DNA from: Aphelocoma coerulescens
Taxonomy: Eukaryota; Chordata; Aves; Passeriformes; Corvidae
Direction of reading: 5' to 3'
DNA length: 64,000 nucleotides
NCBI RefSeq assembly: GCF_041296385.1
Contig: NC_091016.1
Coordinates: 14,111,497-14,175,496 of the forward strand
Part shown: positions 13,412 to 27,212 of the stretch, one piece after another
Numbering within the stretch: the first letter of the stretch is position 1
Layout of the letters: the number at the start of each line of letters is the position of its first letter
Notes under the pieces: generated by a model
What the model was told of the DNA's origin: nothing
The model's database searches: none
The model's input: the letters and a program-made list of their open reading frames with translations, nothing else
Made by a program: the position numbers and the translations under genes

Positions 13412-14706
13412 CTGGAAGATCCCAGCCTCACAAGTGCAGTGCTGAGTCTATTTTAAATTACTCATTAATGTTTGCACACAAATGCCAGATGCTTTCTTTT
13501 TAAATAAACAAACAAACAGAAACCTCAAATACCCTCTGAGAGATGGAACATTTTTTCCTACAGTGAAGGCCACAAGTGGTTGCTTGTGCAGGACAGTGGA
13601 AGAAGGTTCCTCAAAATCCTACTTTTATAAGCATTTCTCCTCCCTTCCTCAGCCCTTCCACTGCCACACAGGTGGGGACTTTGGGGAGGGATGGAGGTTG
13701 TTTCCTCCTACAGCACTGAGGAGGAGAGGATTTTGGAGGACAACAGCTGAACATAGCTGAATGGCTCAATGGGAAATTAATCCCTGTGGTTTCCCAGTCC
13801 TGGCAGTCCCCAGCTTTGCTAAAATTCCCATGTTCTTGATACCATAAAAATGGCAGTGTTACACGAGAGATAAACAGTGGGTGCACAGAAATGGGCAATG
13901 ACAGTGTTTGGAGGCAAAAAACTCAAATTCAAAATCGCAGGGAAGGTGATACCAGTGGGAATTGGTCCCTCTCTGTTTGCTCCAGGAGCTTTACACCCAC
14001 GTGCCAGCTGTCAGGTGAAGGAAATGCCCCCTGCTCCATGGACACACAGCATCCTTCTTGTGGGGATCTGCTCACACACACACTGAACTAAACCCACATC
14101 AGCAATTGCCATAAAATTTTAAATAAAGAAAAGGGATATGTATATTCCTTTTATGTCGTGTGCAAAGGCATTGGCTACTGAAGGCAAGAGGGATTCAGGT
14201 GAGTGCTCCATGAGATGTGACTGGAATATATTTCCTCTGAAGTGCTATAATCAGAGTAGTAATGTATTCCCTTTTTTTCCCCTAAGACTGGGAAATCACA
14301 TTTTACTGCCTGCCACAAGACTGTCAGGATCAGCATTTCAAGTAGCAATTCAGCCTTTATCAACATTCAACAGCATTGTAAGTCAGGAATAATTAATGTT
14401 ACATTAACATAGAGTTATCAGGAAAAGTAAGACTGTAAGCATTCAGCATCAGATCCATTTAGTATTTCCTGCAATAATGCCATCAGCACGAAGTATTTAC
14501 CATAAATGTCAGCTTCAGGGGGATGTTCCAGAGCAGCCAGGAACAGCTCAGTGTGCCACCCCTGTACCTGCCACCTTCCAGCTCTTCTCAGCATCATCCT
14601 GGGAAGCTGCTTCATGTGTCTGTGTCAAAGCAAAAAGAAATATTTCTGTAAAAACCACAAACACTTTGCTATGGTATCTCCAAAATGAATATAGGGTGAA
14701 ACTGTT

Positions 14707-14747
<41 letters not shown>
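14707..14747. repeat. (TAGA)n microsatellite, about 10 units
   Basis: About ten uninterrupted TAGA units span 41 bases, followed by degenerate 'catacata' sequence. It has the same motif as the longer array in TMEM17 intron 1. Such tracts usually vary in length between individuals. Confidence 0.95.
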
Positions 14748-15483
14748 CATACATACAGTCCATAGAGATATGACAGATGAGAGTCATGGAATGGTAGATA
14801 CAGAGCCATATTTTTGTATTTATGCAGACATATATATGTGAAAGGATACATAAAATCATATTCATACACCCACTCAGTGCAACCTTGTGGCTCTTACAGA
14901 AACTGTTTCTTGACATTTCAGTGGACACATCAGACAGTGTAATGTGTACTGCACTTAACCACAGCAAGACATATGTATATAAATACATAAATTGATATAA
15001 ATTCAGTCCAATAATAGAGGAAGACAGCCAATTTTCTTAACATCTGGAAAGGATGTCTTTCAGGACAGTCAAAGGGCCTGATTCCTGCATTTCTGTTCCC
15101 TCTATCTCCAGGGCTATTCCCATACAGCCAAAAGGAAAGGGAGCCTGGATGAGGGGTTTGGCAAAGCAGGGTTGCACTAAATGTTTAGTGGGATTTTCAA
15201 ACATGCCAAGGCTGCTACCTTACGCTGACATTACCAGGAGTGAGGTGCTCAGGCATGCTGGAAAGTCTCTGTAGCTACTTAACTCTCACTTGTAACAGCA
15301 TGGGACATGTGGCAGAGTGCCTGGAGTCAGAATCCCAGTGAATTTCAGTGGAACTGGGACACCTGGATCCAGGAAGTTCCAGCACAGCATCAGCAAGCAC
15401 TCGCCATGCTGCAGGACTGGAGCACGTGCCCTGGGTTGTATCCTTGCCCCAGCCTGGCTGGTCCCACGGAGCTCCCTTGAATC

Positions 15484-15832
15484 ACAGAACCATAGAATGG
15501 TTTGGGATGCAAGGACCTTAAAGCTCATCTAGTTCCAACTGCCTCCCACAGACACAGACACCTTCCACTCAGCCAGGTGGCTAAAGCCCCATTCCATCTG
15601 GCCTTGAATTGTTCCAGGGATGGGGCATCCACAGCTTCTCTGGGCAATCTGTTCCAGTGCCTCCCCGCCCTCTGAGTAAGGAATTTCTCCCAATATCTGA
15701 CCGACCCCTGCCCTCTGCCAGTTTAAAGCCGTTCTCCCCTGTCCTATCACCTCATGCCCTTGCCAAAAGTCCCTCTCCAGCGCTCTTTCCCCAGCTGCCA
15801 CAGCTGCTCCACAGCAGTGGTACAAAGAACAG
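15484..15832 (-). mobile_element. CR1 LINE 3'-end copy (antisense)
   Basis: Read on the minus strand this ends in the CR1 3' terminus; on the plus strand it opens with 'atcacagaaccatagaatgg'. Then come 'ggaccttaaagctcatctag', the 'ggggcatccacagcttctct' block and 'tgttccagtgcctc'. These are recognisable pieces of the 3' end of CR1. About 350 bases are present, 5'-truncated, with no intact open frame. Confidence 0.85.
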
Positions 15833-18800
15833 GGAACAAGGAACACACAACAAACCTTTGCTCTGCAAGATAAGCCCCAAACCCAGATCCTGCACCGTCG
15901 ATCACAGAGCTGATGTCAGCAGCATGCAGGGAAGCAGGTGAGGGATCAAGACTGACTCAGGAGAGAAGACACCTCTAACTAAAAGCCTTAAGCAGTGCTG
16001 AGGGCATCTACTATAGTCTTGCAATGTATGGGGGCTTTAAATGCATCAAACACGTCTTGAACAAACACCACATCTGTCTTTAAAACAAAGAAAGCTTTTC
16101 CTATGAGTAGAATAATGTTAACAGTCTGCTGCTTGGAATTATGTCTAGATAGGCACAACATAGTGCCTCTTTCTGGCGCCTGCAAACAAGTTTCATAGTC
16201 CCAGAGACATTTCTGTGTGAGGTTCTCCTCAGTGCAGGGATGGGAGCAAGGCAAGCCAGCCTGTTGCAGCTTAGGATGCCACATTCCCACTGAATCCCAG
16301 TCCCACAATTCCTTAGTGAGTGCCATGCTTGTTTGACTGTGTACAGACCAGATGCTATAGAAAAATGTAAATATTTTTATGGCCTGGCTCACTTAAAAGC
16401 CTGTCTAAGGGGAAAGGAATGCTGTGCACACACACAGCAGGACAAATTTAATGAAAGCCAGAACCCAGAGGTATTCTCTAACCCAGAGATGGAGTGCTTT
16501 GCATTGCTAAAGGGTGGTCATTTGGTACATCACAAAGACAGCGTGGAAGTTGAGATAACACAATTAATAATGAACTCTCCAACACAAAGCGCTGTCCATC
16601 ACCATGACCTCACTCTCCTCATGGACAGGAGACACAGCTATTCACTCATCTCCTCTTGCTTTTGAGAAGTGGGCAAAGTGCCCAGTTCTCTCTGTACTGC
16701 TGCAGAGTTTTGGTGGTGACAGAGTCAGGCTCCTTTGGAGGTGAGCAGGGGAAGGACAAAGGGCAGTAACAACCAAAAAAACCACCCTTCATGAAATAAG
16801 GTCAACAAAAGTCCTGAGCCAAGGTCCCCAAGCTGTGACCACCAAGAGTTTCCAAGAACTGCAGGTTACACCTCTCCCAGCTCAACCCTTAATAAAGACC
16901 CTTCCCAGTGGGAAGTGCAGCCCCCAGCTGAGAGCTACCAAGGTGGCAGAGGAATCACTGCTTGCTGTCAACACAGCAAGATCTTGTGTCTCTCCAGCAG
17001 CAAGATCACAGGCAGCCAGCACCACCAGCAGCTGACAAAAACATCCAAGGCAGCCCAGACCTGCCTCACCCTGCTCTCTCTTTAAAATGTGATGTTCACA
17101 TCAACTCTGAAAGTTGGAACTTACTTACAACTTTATGTTGCACCTCCTTGTCTCTTCAGATGTTCCCACCACAGCTGGGCACAGCCTCTGGCGTGGGGAA
17201 TCACCCATTCAACCCCCATGGATACATCTGGGAGCGCTGGGATGCAGCTTCAGTGAGGCCAGAAAAGACACGTTTTGGAAAGCTTTGGAAGAGAGCCCAG
17301 ATGCAACACCAAATAAGAGGTAAGAGAGGTAAGCCCTGCACAAAGCTTGGCAGAATCCTAACACCCTTAATTTCTTTAGATACATTTATTAATTATATCT
17401 TTTCAAATCATCAGTACTTACGAAGTTCAAGTTTAACCTGGGGGAAAAAGAAAAGACTTAGGAGGATGGATTAAAGCCCATCTAAATATTAAAGCCATTT
17501 TTACAGCTAAACATTAAAACTATTTCAAATTGTTCCCTCAAATAGAAATACTAAAATTATGTTAAATGTAAGGCTATTTCTCCCCATTTAAACAAGTCCT
17601 TGGTCTTGCCTGCATGCTTGAAAAAAAAAAATCAAGTAGGCAGGGTTTAGGTGGGCCAGGATGAAAGCACAAACATCTTGAGGTCCATGACAGCTTAATT
17701 TAAATTGCAGAGTGCAGGGTCTCCAGCCACAGGGTGACAGCAGCCCAGCTGCTTTCTCAATCCCTCCAGCTGTCAGTAGACCTATCCCTAGGCTTTTGGT
17801 CCAAAAATGCCACTGGAGCAAATCCTCAGGACATTTTCCCTTTGACTCTGGGCCTCACAGTGATTTGTTTCTCCCTGACAAGCAGCCCCATCCTTCAAAC
17901 CTGGGAGACAGCCCCTCTGACCCCTCCAGGTGCCCTGCTGCCTCCTCCCCTCGCCCCCACCCTGCTCCCCTCCACCCGGACACTGCCCTGCCTGAAAGCA
18001 CGGGGGAAGCTGATCCTTTCCCCTTCACTTCCATCAGTAGCCTCTTTGCTCACCGAGCAGGGCTCTGAATGTTTTCTGGCCCCTGGGTGCTCCTGGGGCC
18101 TCTTCCCGTGCCTCTGAATTCAGAAAGGCTTCCAAGAGCTGAATGCAGCTGCAGCCACCAGCCAGGCTCATGGTCCTGTTGGTGCCCAGCTGGGGGCTCT
18201 TCCCTTGGGACCCTTCTGTGGCCGCACTCCACTTTCCCTGCTTTTCCTGGCTTCACTTACAGCCACATGTGAACAATGCACCCTGTGTGCACATTCCCCA
18301 CTTGGTGCACAGGCTTGTAAAACACTTTTAATATGTGGTTTACAAGGGTTCTGGTTTGGGCTGAAATTGTTCCCCTCAGGAGCTGAGCAAGGGTGAAGGG
18401 ACTGGAGATGTTTATGAGGGCAAGGTGGGAGGTGACAGTGGGGTGGGAGGCTCTCAGGTCACTGGCAGCTCCAGCATCTGGCACTGCAGCCCCTGAGAAG
18501 CGATAACAAAACAACACCATTCTCCCCTGAGCTGGCACAAGCCACAGCAAAGCATCCCCACTTCCTGAAGTGACATTTTTTGAGGATGTGTTTAAACTTG
18601 GTCAAAAACAGAAGCAACCTAAAGCCACTGCACCATTTGGATCTATTTGTGATCTTTTCTTCTCCAGAAAATCGCAAAAAATACTACTAGAATCATAGGA
18701 GTAAAGAATGGCATTTCGATTAAACTGACTCATACAGAAAAACAGCACCTGATGATTGTATAATAGAAATATATCCTAAAAGAGAATTCTCATGAAAAAC

Positions 18801-19907
18801 AACATTTGATTTCGAAGCACCAGGCAGCCCAGTTTGTGATAATTTTAGGTCCCTAAGTTCCAACTGCTCAAGTAACTACATTAGACACAGTATCCAAAGT
18901 CCAGTTCCTTACTCAACATTAATAAAGTTTCAATTGGAAAAGGTAACATAAACTTCCTGTCCTAGAAAGGGCTGCTACAGGCAATTAAAGCAGCAGGGGA
19001 AGGAGGCAGTACTGTACTCTGACCAGCAGATGCAGTGTTCAAGTCTCCTTCACAGCAGTACACGTTCTGAAAGGGAAGGCTGCTATGCCTTGATTTTACA
19101 GACATATATTACAAGATGATGTAATCTCCACTTCAAGTGCTGACAAAACACACTTAAGGATTCTTTAAGGAGGTCTTGCTACAGTGGAAGTGCAGGGAAA
19201 TGTTTCAGAGCTCCCCAGAAAGCTTAGCTGAGATGACTTCTTAACGGGCTGAAGTAATGCTTTTTCCCCCTTCAGAAACACCTGCGAGCAGCAGCTCGAG
19301 GATCCCACGCTGGATCCCTGGTTTGAGCTGCTTTATACCACGGTGCCATCAGAGCAATCCTCGGGCAGCAGCAGCAGCGCCGTGGCCCAAACCTGCCCTG
19401 CTCCAGGCAGCAGAGACAAGGTGCTGAGCCCACTCTGCTTCTGGGTGAGGCCTCAAATCACCTCTTGGGCTGTTTCTTTCATTAGGACAGCTTAGTGATT
19501 ATGATCCCTCAGTGCATGAAGCCAACACCACCTCCCACTGCTTCCTGGAAAAGCTGCATTTCTCAGCTGCACCTCTCCCTGCAGTGGATGCACTGATGGA
19601 AGGCTCCTCAAGACACGTCGGGAAGAAGAAACCTCATCCAACTGGTGCCCATATCCTTTGAGTTCTGAGGCTAGACAGGATTTGGGTGGAAGCTGTGATT
19701 CCAAGCTTGAAGTTGCATCAGACAGGGCACTCCCAGCACTGCAGATGTACTTTGGCTTGCCAAAGGTGTACAGAGAAACTCCAGAAATATCTTGGAGGTC
19801 TCAGTGTTTTTTTCTTTTTCATAAAGGTTTTCCTTTAGTTCAGCCATCTCATCTGTCTCTCACATGAACCTTCTGAAGCAACTGTTATTTTTGGTTGGTT
19901 TTTGTTT

Positions 19908-19936
19908 TTTTTTTTTATTTAATTTAATTTAATTTC
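19908..19936. repeat. Poly-T followed by (AATTT)n
   Basis: A run of T continues into about four AATTT units. Low-complexity sequence with no linked gene. Confidence 0.8.
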
Positions 19937-22900
19937 CTAATACTGGTTCCTGGAAACCACAAAGGGTGAGGGAGTCCGCAGCTTTCAAAAAAAAAGAACA
20001 TTTCTCTTGGCATTTTGATTACTAATACTGCCACTGCATTCCACGTGCAAAAACAGGTTTCTGAGAATGTGAACACTTTTAAATAAAACACTATGGTTCA
20101 GCAGACTTATATTTTCTAGCTACACTTGAAAAAAACCATGCAACCTTATTCCCCTGAAAATTACAGTAACACATTTATTTTGGCATTTATTCTCCTCCTG
20201 CTTCTCTCTGCTCCACACCCAAACGTCAACATTAGAATTTACAACCTTTGCAAAACAAGTGTTTCCAATGTTTTGCTGCTCCCTTAAATGAGCTTTTCAA
20301 CCATGCATTGGCCATAGCCTAAATACACCCTGATGGCTTTACAAAAGGGATAGGGGGAAAAAACTTTCTTTCTCTCATCTCTACATAAATATTTTTGCCT
20401 AAAAATAGCCAACAGCTTGAACGAGAAATGATGGCACATGAAATGATGACAATAAGTAAAGTTCATGTCAATTAACCTTAGGAGCAGAGAGAGGGAAAGA
20501 GAGAGAGTGTGTGTGCATGTATTTGTGCCCAGGCAATGTTACAGTGAACAATGTTGCTGCAGAAGTAAAGAGGCACCCAGAGGTGTCCGAGGCAGGGTCA
20601 CCTGGGCAAACACTATTTGCCCTCCCTGCACATTTACAATAGAGCCTCACATCCCAAATTGTGTGCCATTTTTCCCACACCAGATAATTCAAGGTTTAGC
20701 AGGGGTGGCAGCTACTGAATAAAATGTTATCCAACATCTGGTCCTCATCACTGTTTGCTGGCTTGTGCCTGACGTCCTGTTCATGGTTCCAGCACCTGGA
20801 ATACAGAACTATTCAGTTCCCATGCAGCCCTCAGCGAGGTGCCCATCATAAGGATCCTGGTTGCTTCCAAACTCCAATGACTGTAACCATGGAACTCCTC
20901 GGTGAACCAAAGGAACAGTACTACTTCTTATTTAGGAGGTGTGCAAGTGACCACAGAGATGGTCACAAGTGCCTTTTTATTTCAGTGCCTAACTTGGGAT
21001 TTTTTGAGGCTGACATTTCAGAGGTAACCACATCCCGTGCCTGTACCCTGCCTTGGCAGGGAGGGAGGGATCAGCGATGCCTTTGCCTGGTGGTGAGATG
21101 GCTGTTCCCTCTCAGGAGCTGACCATCGATGCCCCTCCGTGGTCGCCTCAGCCTGGGCTCCACCCAGCTCCCTGCCTCCCCGGCAGCTTCCTGCCCTGCT
21201 AGCACAGCACATGGAGGAGGGACAGCGGGCTGCACTTCCACTCCAGGCTCTGCCTTGGCTGCCAGTTCATTAATGGATAAAATTCGGAATGATAATCCCA
21301 ATCCACAAAGCCGCTGCTCTGGGGTCAATTAGCTCTGCAGCTGCCTTGACCTGGATGCCCCACAGCTAGGAAAACATTTGCCTGCTCCTGCCACAGATTT
21401 CCTGGGAGCAGGAGAATATGCTCCTTTGCCCTCAGACTTGACTTCAGCTGTACTGGATTGCCTTTAGAGAGCCCTGGAAGAGCTGGCTCATCTCCAAACA
21501 CTACTGAAATCAGGAGTCCAACTTCTTTTTCCCATGAATTTTGAGTCATGCCCCAACATGGTCCTTCATTTTCCCTTTGCCATAACGTCAAATTTCTTAC
21601 TAAGGCATTCCAGGTAGGAGTTCAGCTGGGATGGAGCAGGCTGTGCTTCTGCTGGGCTGGCAGGAAACAACAGTCCCTAGACATTAACATCATGGACATG
21701 TCGACATGGGGAAACGTATGGCACCAATTAAGACAGTATCAACAATTATGCAGAACACAGTTGTGTGGATTAATTTGTTGCCTGGAGTAAAGGCTGCCAG
21801 TATGAAGCTGGCTGTCAAGAGACACGCTTTCATCTTGCCTGCTGCCTGGTGCCAAATATTATGAAGCCCATGTGCACTAAAGATGATCACTGGGTTTCTC
21901 TTTCCACCAGCACTCCTGGAGCAAGGAGGGCACAACCAATTAATGTCTCTACATGCTGACTTCTTTCTTCTTTGTAAGGAAAAAAAAATACCCAAAGCCA
22001 AACCCACATGTTAAAAGAAGTCCCCAAATGATCATTATTCCCAAAACACTAAAGTAAGAACTACAAAGTAACTGGGAAAGGATAGTTCTCTTCTTGCTCA
22101 GAAAGGTTTTCTTTTGCTGAGGGGCTGATGTGATAACTCATTTGTCAAACACACTTTTTCCCAGTTCTCTGAGCAGAGAGATGAAAAATGGTTAAATCAT
22201 CTGTGTGACTTTCTTTCCAACTTGCTATTTTTACACTGACCAGAAGGATACTGACACCCTCTCCGTCTCTTTCTTCCCACCCATTCTTTGCCAAGGAAAA
22301 TGCAAGATTACCTCTAGCAAGTTGTGACTAAGTTCTCCTGCCTTGCCAAATACTGTAAGAACAAGCAGCTGATTTTCCCTAAAAACCTTATGTTTGCAAC
22401 ATGCTACATAGGTCTGTGGCTGTCAGAGTATCAAAAAGCAAAGAAAAAACAAGGACTTGTAAATAATCACTTACTGCATTAATAAGCAGCAGCATTTGAA
22501 TTCCTGCTAAAGCTTTGTACCAGCTGTGCTTTGTCCCAAAATCCAATTAAAACAAAAAACCAACTGCTTATGCTGGTTCCTACAATATAAAGGATATTTA
22601 ACTACTCTCCATAAACTCTGCTGCTGCTTCCAGTGCATCTGCTCCCACATCAGGCTTCCATTTGTCCGTATTTAGCCCTGTTAAACAACAGCATGCCTAC
22701 CTGAGATATAAATTACCTTGAGGCTTGGAGTGATGCCATCCCGAGTAAGGAAACTATTCCTAACTCCTCACTCCTTAATTTAATGCAGGCAGAAGTCCCC
22801 TGCCCACTTACAACACAGCACATACTGACGACAGTTGTTGATGGAGAAATGCAGTTTTAATCCAACATTCCCAGTAAACACATTGTTCTTGGAGTAGCAG

Positions 22901-25900
22901 AGCCATGAAATCTGTTCTTTTTCACGAGGTTTATATCCTGTGTGCCTCAGTCCCTGAGACATTTATAACATATTTGCAGCTTGGCAATATTCCCATCACA
23001 AAACCTTCCAGATCTTTCCTATTATCTACTTCCAACACCTCCACTGAACTCTAATGCATTTCAGGGTGCTTTGCCCCATTTTTCTAACTTAGTGCTCATT
23101 TTTCTTCTTTTCAAGAGCTGTGTGTCCAGGGTTGTTTTCTTCAGGGATTTGCATAGCTCCAACATTCTCCAAACAAAAAGATAAAATCTCAAAAAGGCAC
23201 TTCCTGAAAAGTTATTTCTGCAGCCAGTAATCCTCTGCCTGCTGCCAGGCACACCATCTTGCTTGGGAATACCAGCCTGGATCTGTGCTGGATGGGCGAC
23301 ACCCCCCTTCCATGGAGAGGAGAGAGGCAGTTCTCAAAGCACAGGGGGGAAAGGCTCCCCCTTGGATGTTTTCCCCCTGGACAGAAGCTCTGCCTGGCAC
23401 ACAGCAGCTCTTCATATCCATGGGGTTCCCCCCAAGCACACAGATGCCTCCTGCCCTCCAGCACTGCTCGCAAGGTGTTCTGCCCCAAGGCTCCTTCTTA
23501 TCTGCTGTTTCCAGGCGCTTCTGACACAGCCTAAGGGGCAGGGAGGGCCAGCAGTAACGCCAAGGAGAACCGAGGAAGGTCAAAGCAGGACAGGATAAAT
23601 TGCATCCATTCAGACGTGCCAAAATCTGATTTTTTCCTCAATAAACTTCTAAACATCTACATCATTAAGAATTTTGATGAGGAGGGAAAAATGTATTCCC
23701 TCGTCTTTTTCCTCCTGCTAGCAACTTCAATAAAAACATTTCCTTCTAAACATCTTTTCACTATCACCTTTTTTTCCTTTTCTACCATTTTTTTTCTCTT
23801 TTATTATTTTGAGCTCTCACAACGTGAAATGTTTTCAGAAATGTCAAGCTAATAAAACATCCAGAAAACAATAAAAAATATGAGAGAGGAAAAACAATGG
23901 CAAGATTTTGTTTAGCCTTTTAGATTAAGTAGCACAAGAAAAGGAGGAGAAAAATAGTGAACTTAAAATCCCAAAATATCTACACACCACCTCCTAAGTT
24001 TTTGTGTGGAAAAGTACTTCCGAACACATGGAGATGGGCATGTTCTGAAAGGTAAGTCAGGTTTCAGTGAAGCCTCATTTTTTCTGCAGGGGAGTTAAAA
24101 AAAGGACAGCTCATTACAATGAAGGTTTAGTCATCAGCATCACATGATCAGTGATTAAGAGGAGCATGATTCCATGTAGACTGCTTCCTCATCAAGTCAG
24201 GGTAAAGGGGGGCTTCAGGTGGCCTTGGATGATGGGAGAAGATGCAGGACAGAGCATACTCTAAGGGCAAGGGCAATTTTAGCAGCAAGGGCACTGCTAA
24301 TATGGTCATGAACTTCTCATCCTCCCACAAGGAAGAAGAGGGTAGAGCCCACATGAAGCCCACGGGGAGTCTATGCCTTCTGTGTGCGTGGAAATAAAAG
24401 ATAGCAAAACAATCTGATCCAGCCTGCTTTTAAGGAAATGACTCGGCCATTCAAACATACTGAAATATTAAACGTTGTTTATGTGTTGAAGGACTTAAAA
24501 ATTAAAATTTGTGAACTTTCCAGTTCACAAGGACGGGAAAGTATGAGCTCAAAAACAAAGTCAGTCCTCCTGTGAAGCTCCTTATGGGCACCTCCTGAGA
24601 CATTTCATCCTGGTCTGCACCTGCAGTTCCCATATCCAGAGGGAAGCCAGCTCTCCATACCCAAGTCTTCCCGAGCAGCGAGAACACAGCAGCGAGTCCG
24701 GGCTGGATCCCGAGCACAGCTCCCTCTACATTCTCCCCCTCAGGGAGCACTCACAGCCTCAGACTGCACTTCACAAGCCAAAATCTGCAAATCCATGGCG
24801 CTCTCTAGTGTTTTGGTTCTGCTCGGGAGAAACACGAGCATCCCAAGGCACCCACATCCTTCCAGAGAGCGTGGTACAAACATCCAAGCAGAGGGATGCC
24901 CAAGGCCTGCTGCTCGTTCCGATGAGTTTACCAATGTTCAGGTTTGTTCGGGTTGGACTGCACCTTCTGGGGGATGCTGCTCCAGCTGCCCGGCTGTGGC
25001 CCCCACCTGCAGTGCCTCCAGGGCAGTCATCTAAGCAAAACCAGAATTTTAAGCCACATTCCTGATGGACAGAGCAATTTCAGGAAAGTTTCTGATTCCA
25101 AGATTAGGTCCCTGCAGACTCTAAGCATGATCCTGTCAGCTCCCAAACTGGCCATCGGTGATGTGTAACACAGGTGGTCCCTTCGGGGTGCAAACTCAGC
25201 GGGAAAACGCGCATGGAGGAGCTGTCCCACACACGGCTCCAGGGAGGGCTGTGGCAGTGGGACAGGGGCAGGCACCGGGCAGGCTGAGGTCCTGTGGGTG
25301 CCCTTAGCCACAATGAAGAGCAGCCTCCATAGAAACACCAGCCCTTCCCTAATGTCCCACCTCTCCCCATCAGCGCTTCACCTGGGCAGGAGACAAGGAC
25401 AAAGCACATTTCTAGCTGTTGAAGGCAAGCACAATCCAAAAATGCAAGTGCTCTGATTTGCTGTTAAACAGCTTGCTGGTCCCTTTGTTAATGGTTTCCT
25501 ACTCTGATACCATGCCTCTCTTTCTCCTGTGCTTTCTGAGGCTGACAATTCATGACAGAAATACAGCACATCCCACAGACTCACAGCCTCAGGTCCAACT
25601 ATGTCTGCCAAGTGACAAGATCGATGTGGCAATTTGCTGCAGAACATACGAGATTCCATCTTCTCTCCCTCTTTTTCTCTCTCTCTCCTCTAATATACAT
25701 TTCAAATTAAATCAGCATCCAAAGGGAGGAGACTCCTCTAGTGCCCAGGAGAACATATTTTCTCCGAGCTCACAACGCTGGCTGGTGATGGGGGGAATAC
25801 ACTCGCACCGTGTACTTGATTTGATGTGTGCCATGTTTCAGTGGGATAAACAGCACCCCCTGGACTCCTGGCACTCCAGTATCTCCAGCCTAAGCTCCTT

Positions 25901-27139
25901 GTTACTGGCATGTTGGGAGTCCAGCAAAGATACTGAGTAGTTCTGACATGGAGATAAACGCTCTTATCTTCAGCTCCCAACGTTGCTTCTTTGAATAAGC
26001 ACTCTTGACAGTTTTCACTGTTCAAGCTGCTCTTCAGCAAGGAAACAGCAATAGAGGGAAGCCTTTTTAACCCACCTTTTTTCAGCAGACTTCTCTGCTG
26101 GGAGAATGAGCCAGGCGTGCCATCAAGCCAGAGGACTTTCAGTGGGACACACCATCACAATTCATAGGGAATAAATTCGGGCCCCCTCCAGGCAACACAC
26201 TTAAGCACCTGAATAAACACTAATTTTAGGCTTATCTGTTGCTTATCTGTTGCTTTGTGGGCTTAGCAAGTCCCAGAGAGACATTCATCTGCAGAACCTC
26301 GGATGCAACTGCAAGACACCAGCAAAGCTGTGCATTCAAACTGTGCTGTGCCACCGAGAAACCTTCTTATTTTACAGCCAGAATGTGAGAACATACATTT
26401 TAAAGTACCTTTTAGGGGGTTTGGTGCCAGAACCAGAAGAAAAGTCCCTCAAGTCCCTCACCCCTTGCTGTAGCACACTATCCCTCAGCTCAGCCTGTGA
26501 TGCCAGAACAAGGGAGTGAAAATACTGCTTTGTGCTTCTCTCTCCTCTTGCTGCAAGGCTGACTACAGACCACAGACCTGATCATTAAGCCACAACTCAG
26601 CTGGAGCTCAGGAAAAGCCCCACTGATTTAAATGGATTTAGGATTTCGCTCTCTGCTTCTCTATACAGGTATTAAATAAATATTCTCCTGCTAGAAAAGT
26701 GCCACACAGGTCTGCCCGAGTTCAATGGGATCTTTAAAGTAAAGACACGGAGAAGTTGCAATAATTTCTAATGGTGTGCCAGAGGGTGAGTTCTAGGGCC
26801 AAAACAATATTTCAGGCACTGTAAATCCAGTTCATCTGTCTTTAATAGATGGAACAGACTTTGACAGGAAAAATGAAAAACATATAATAAAGAAAAAAGT
26901 CCAGGACAATAAATTGCCAGAAGAAATTTTTAAAAAAATGCCTGAAGTGTATCAGGAGGGAGATGTCTAGAGAAACAGTACGTCTCTGACAGACCAAGCA
27001 AGCAGAGGAAGCAATCAAGTAGGGAGGTTACAATCAAGCCAAACAATGTCTTTGCAGTCAGTATTCACACTGGAGTATGATTGGGGTTAGAAAAAGGCAC
27101 CAAAAAAATAGCTATTGTGTAGGTCCCTGTCTATGCTGA

Positions 27140-27212
27140 GACATGCAGACATAAAGTAATAAGAGCAGCACTGCACCTGACATGCAGAAATAGAGTAATA
27201 AGAGCAGCACTG
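27140..27212. repeat. Tandem duplication of a 39-bp unit
   Basis: A block beginning 'gacatgcaga' and ending 'agagcagcactg' occurs twice, with starts at 27,140 and 27,179. I count two or three mismatches over the 34 compared bases. This is a local two-copy duplication. The unit does not match CR1 or the LTR family seen elsewhere in the window. Confidence 0.85.

Larger units (their letters stand above)
1..15480. other. Gene-poor intergenic stretch with decayed repeats
   Basis: I find no supported exon here. Open frames are short, have no recognisable domains and overlap on both strands without preference. What can be named is a CR1 3' fragment near 204-297, an LTR-like fragment near 5,230-5,580, poly-T and A-rich tracts around 3,750-3,990, an AAAC-type repeat near 6,727 and a TAGA microsatellite at 14,707. 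A GC-richer patch at about 10,540-10,960 has few CpGs and is not a CpG island. Short isolated exons or noncoding RNA exons could be missed by eye. Confidence 0.6.
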
